Shown here: piece after piece, positions 63,820 to 64,000 of the stretch
Layout: each line of letters starts with the position of its first letter
How positions within the stretch are numbered: the stretch's first letter is position 1
Notes under the pieces: generated by a model
Database searches by the model: none
Seen by the model: only the letters and a program-made list of their open reading frames with translations
Told to the model about the DNA's origin: nothing
Translations under genes and position numbers: made by a program
From: a bacterium
GTDB taxonomy: Bacteria > Chloroflexota > Anaerolineae > Caldilineales > Caldilineaceae
DNA: 64,000 nt
Direction of reading: 5' to 3'
NCBI GenBank assembly: GCA_016124945.1
Contig: WGMT01000023.1
Location: forward strand, 35,867-99,866

Positions 63820-64000
63820 CTAACGATTGATTGCAGGGAGCCAAAGCCGCTTTGTCTCGGCGTCCTCGGGCTCTTGCGACGGACTACTTTGGCCATTGGA
63901 AATGCGTGGCAAGTAGTAGATCCATGAGACCTGTGCGACAGCCGGCGACACAGTGACGGGTCCGTCCACGTCGATGGTGATCGGCGGCGGTGTTACGCCG
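63820..64000 (-). CDS. C-terminal end of a secreted protein with YLP/WLP tail (partial)
   Basis: A minus-strand frame is open from the right window edge to TAG at 63820-63822, giving 59 residues: TPPPITIDVDGPVTVSP, then VSWIYYLPRISNGQ, SSPSQEPEDAETK and the tail RLWLPAINR. The first part looks like the end of a beta-rich extracellular domain. Both IYYLPRI and LWLPAINR resemble the tails of the two secreted proteins at the left of the window. The rest of the gene, including signal peptide and function, lies outside. The shared terminator with glmS supports a real gene end. Confidence 0.72.
   Translation of the reverse strand, partial: GVTPPPITIDVDGPVTVSPAVAQVSWIYYLPRISNGQSSPSQEPEDAETKRLWLPAINR

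Overview
The window looks like a chromosomal segment of a GC-rich, saccharolytic member of the Chloroflexota, probably near Caldilineae/Anaerolineae. This is inferred from gene content, from secreted proteins ending in a YLP/WLP-type tail, and from an unusual load of intergenic palindromic mini-repeats. No rRNA or tRNA gene was seen, so the placement is tentative.

Layout. 1-7.4 kb: end of a large secreted protein, an MgtC-like membrane protein, a secreted SBBP-repeat protein, an orphan lasso-B2-like transglutaminase fold protein, a Tat/lipoprotein intradiol dioxygenase and a small secreted protein. 7.7-19 kb: a leftward oligosaccharide locus with the order LacI regulator, lipoprotein binding protein, OppB, OppC, OppD, OppF, ChbG-like deacetylase, GH3 beta-glucosidase. 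A sigma70-type promoter with a perfect 16-bp LacI operator across its -10 edge precedes lacI. 19.4-23.7 kb: a secreted BNR-propeller/clan GH-A glycosidase and a DUF1349 protein. 23.7-27.8 kb: a visibly AT-richer accessory island with hicAB, a small-protein/DUF2283 pair, a decayed nucleotidyltransferase, an orphan HicB-like gene, a partial duplication, and an AAA ATPase/DUF4276 (TOPRIM-like) pair that looks like a defence module. 27.8-41.2 kb: smc, a membrane protein, an M1 peptidase lipoprotein, vapBC, a large FtsX permease, hydrolases. 41.4-53.7 kb: a leftward fucose-type locus (GH29 and GH95 alpha-fucosidases, enolase-superfamily dehydratase, aldo/keto reductase, APH-like kinase, DUF4838 protein, MFS transporter) headed by an FCD-type GntR regulator with its own promoter and operator. 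53.9-60.8 kb: MoxR/DUF58/DUF4129, ECF sigma/anti-sigma, HAD phosphatase and SixA. 60.8-64 kb: a glmS ribozyme leader, glmS, and the 3' end of another secreted protein.

The two most striking points are as follows. First, almost every intergenic gap carries a palindrome whose arms are degenerate 7-9-nt tandem repeats. These arms are often nested, supply or touch the stop codons of about a dozen genes, and in two glycosidase-type genes occur in frame inside the coding sequence. Second, a glmS-type ribozyme with enlarged peripheral hairpins lies more than 400 nt upstream of glmS, apparently pushed away by two of these palindromes.
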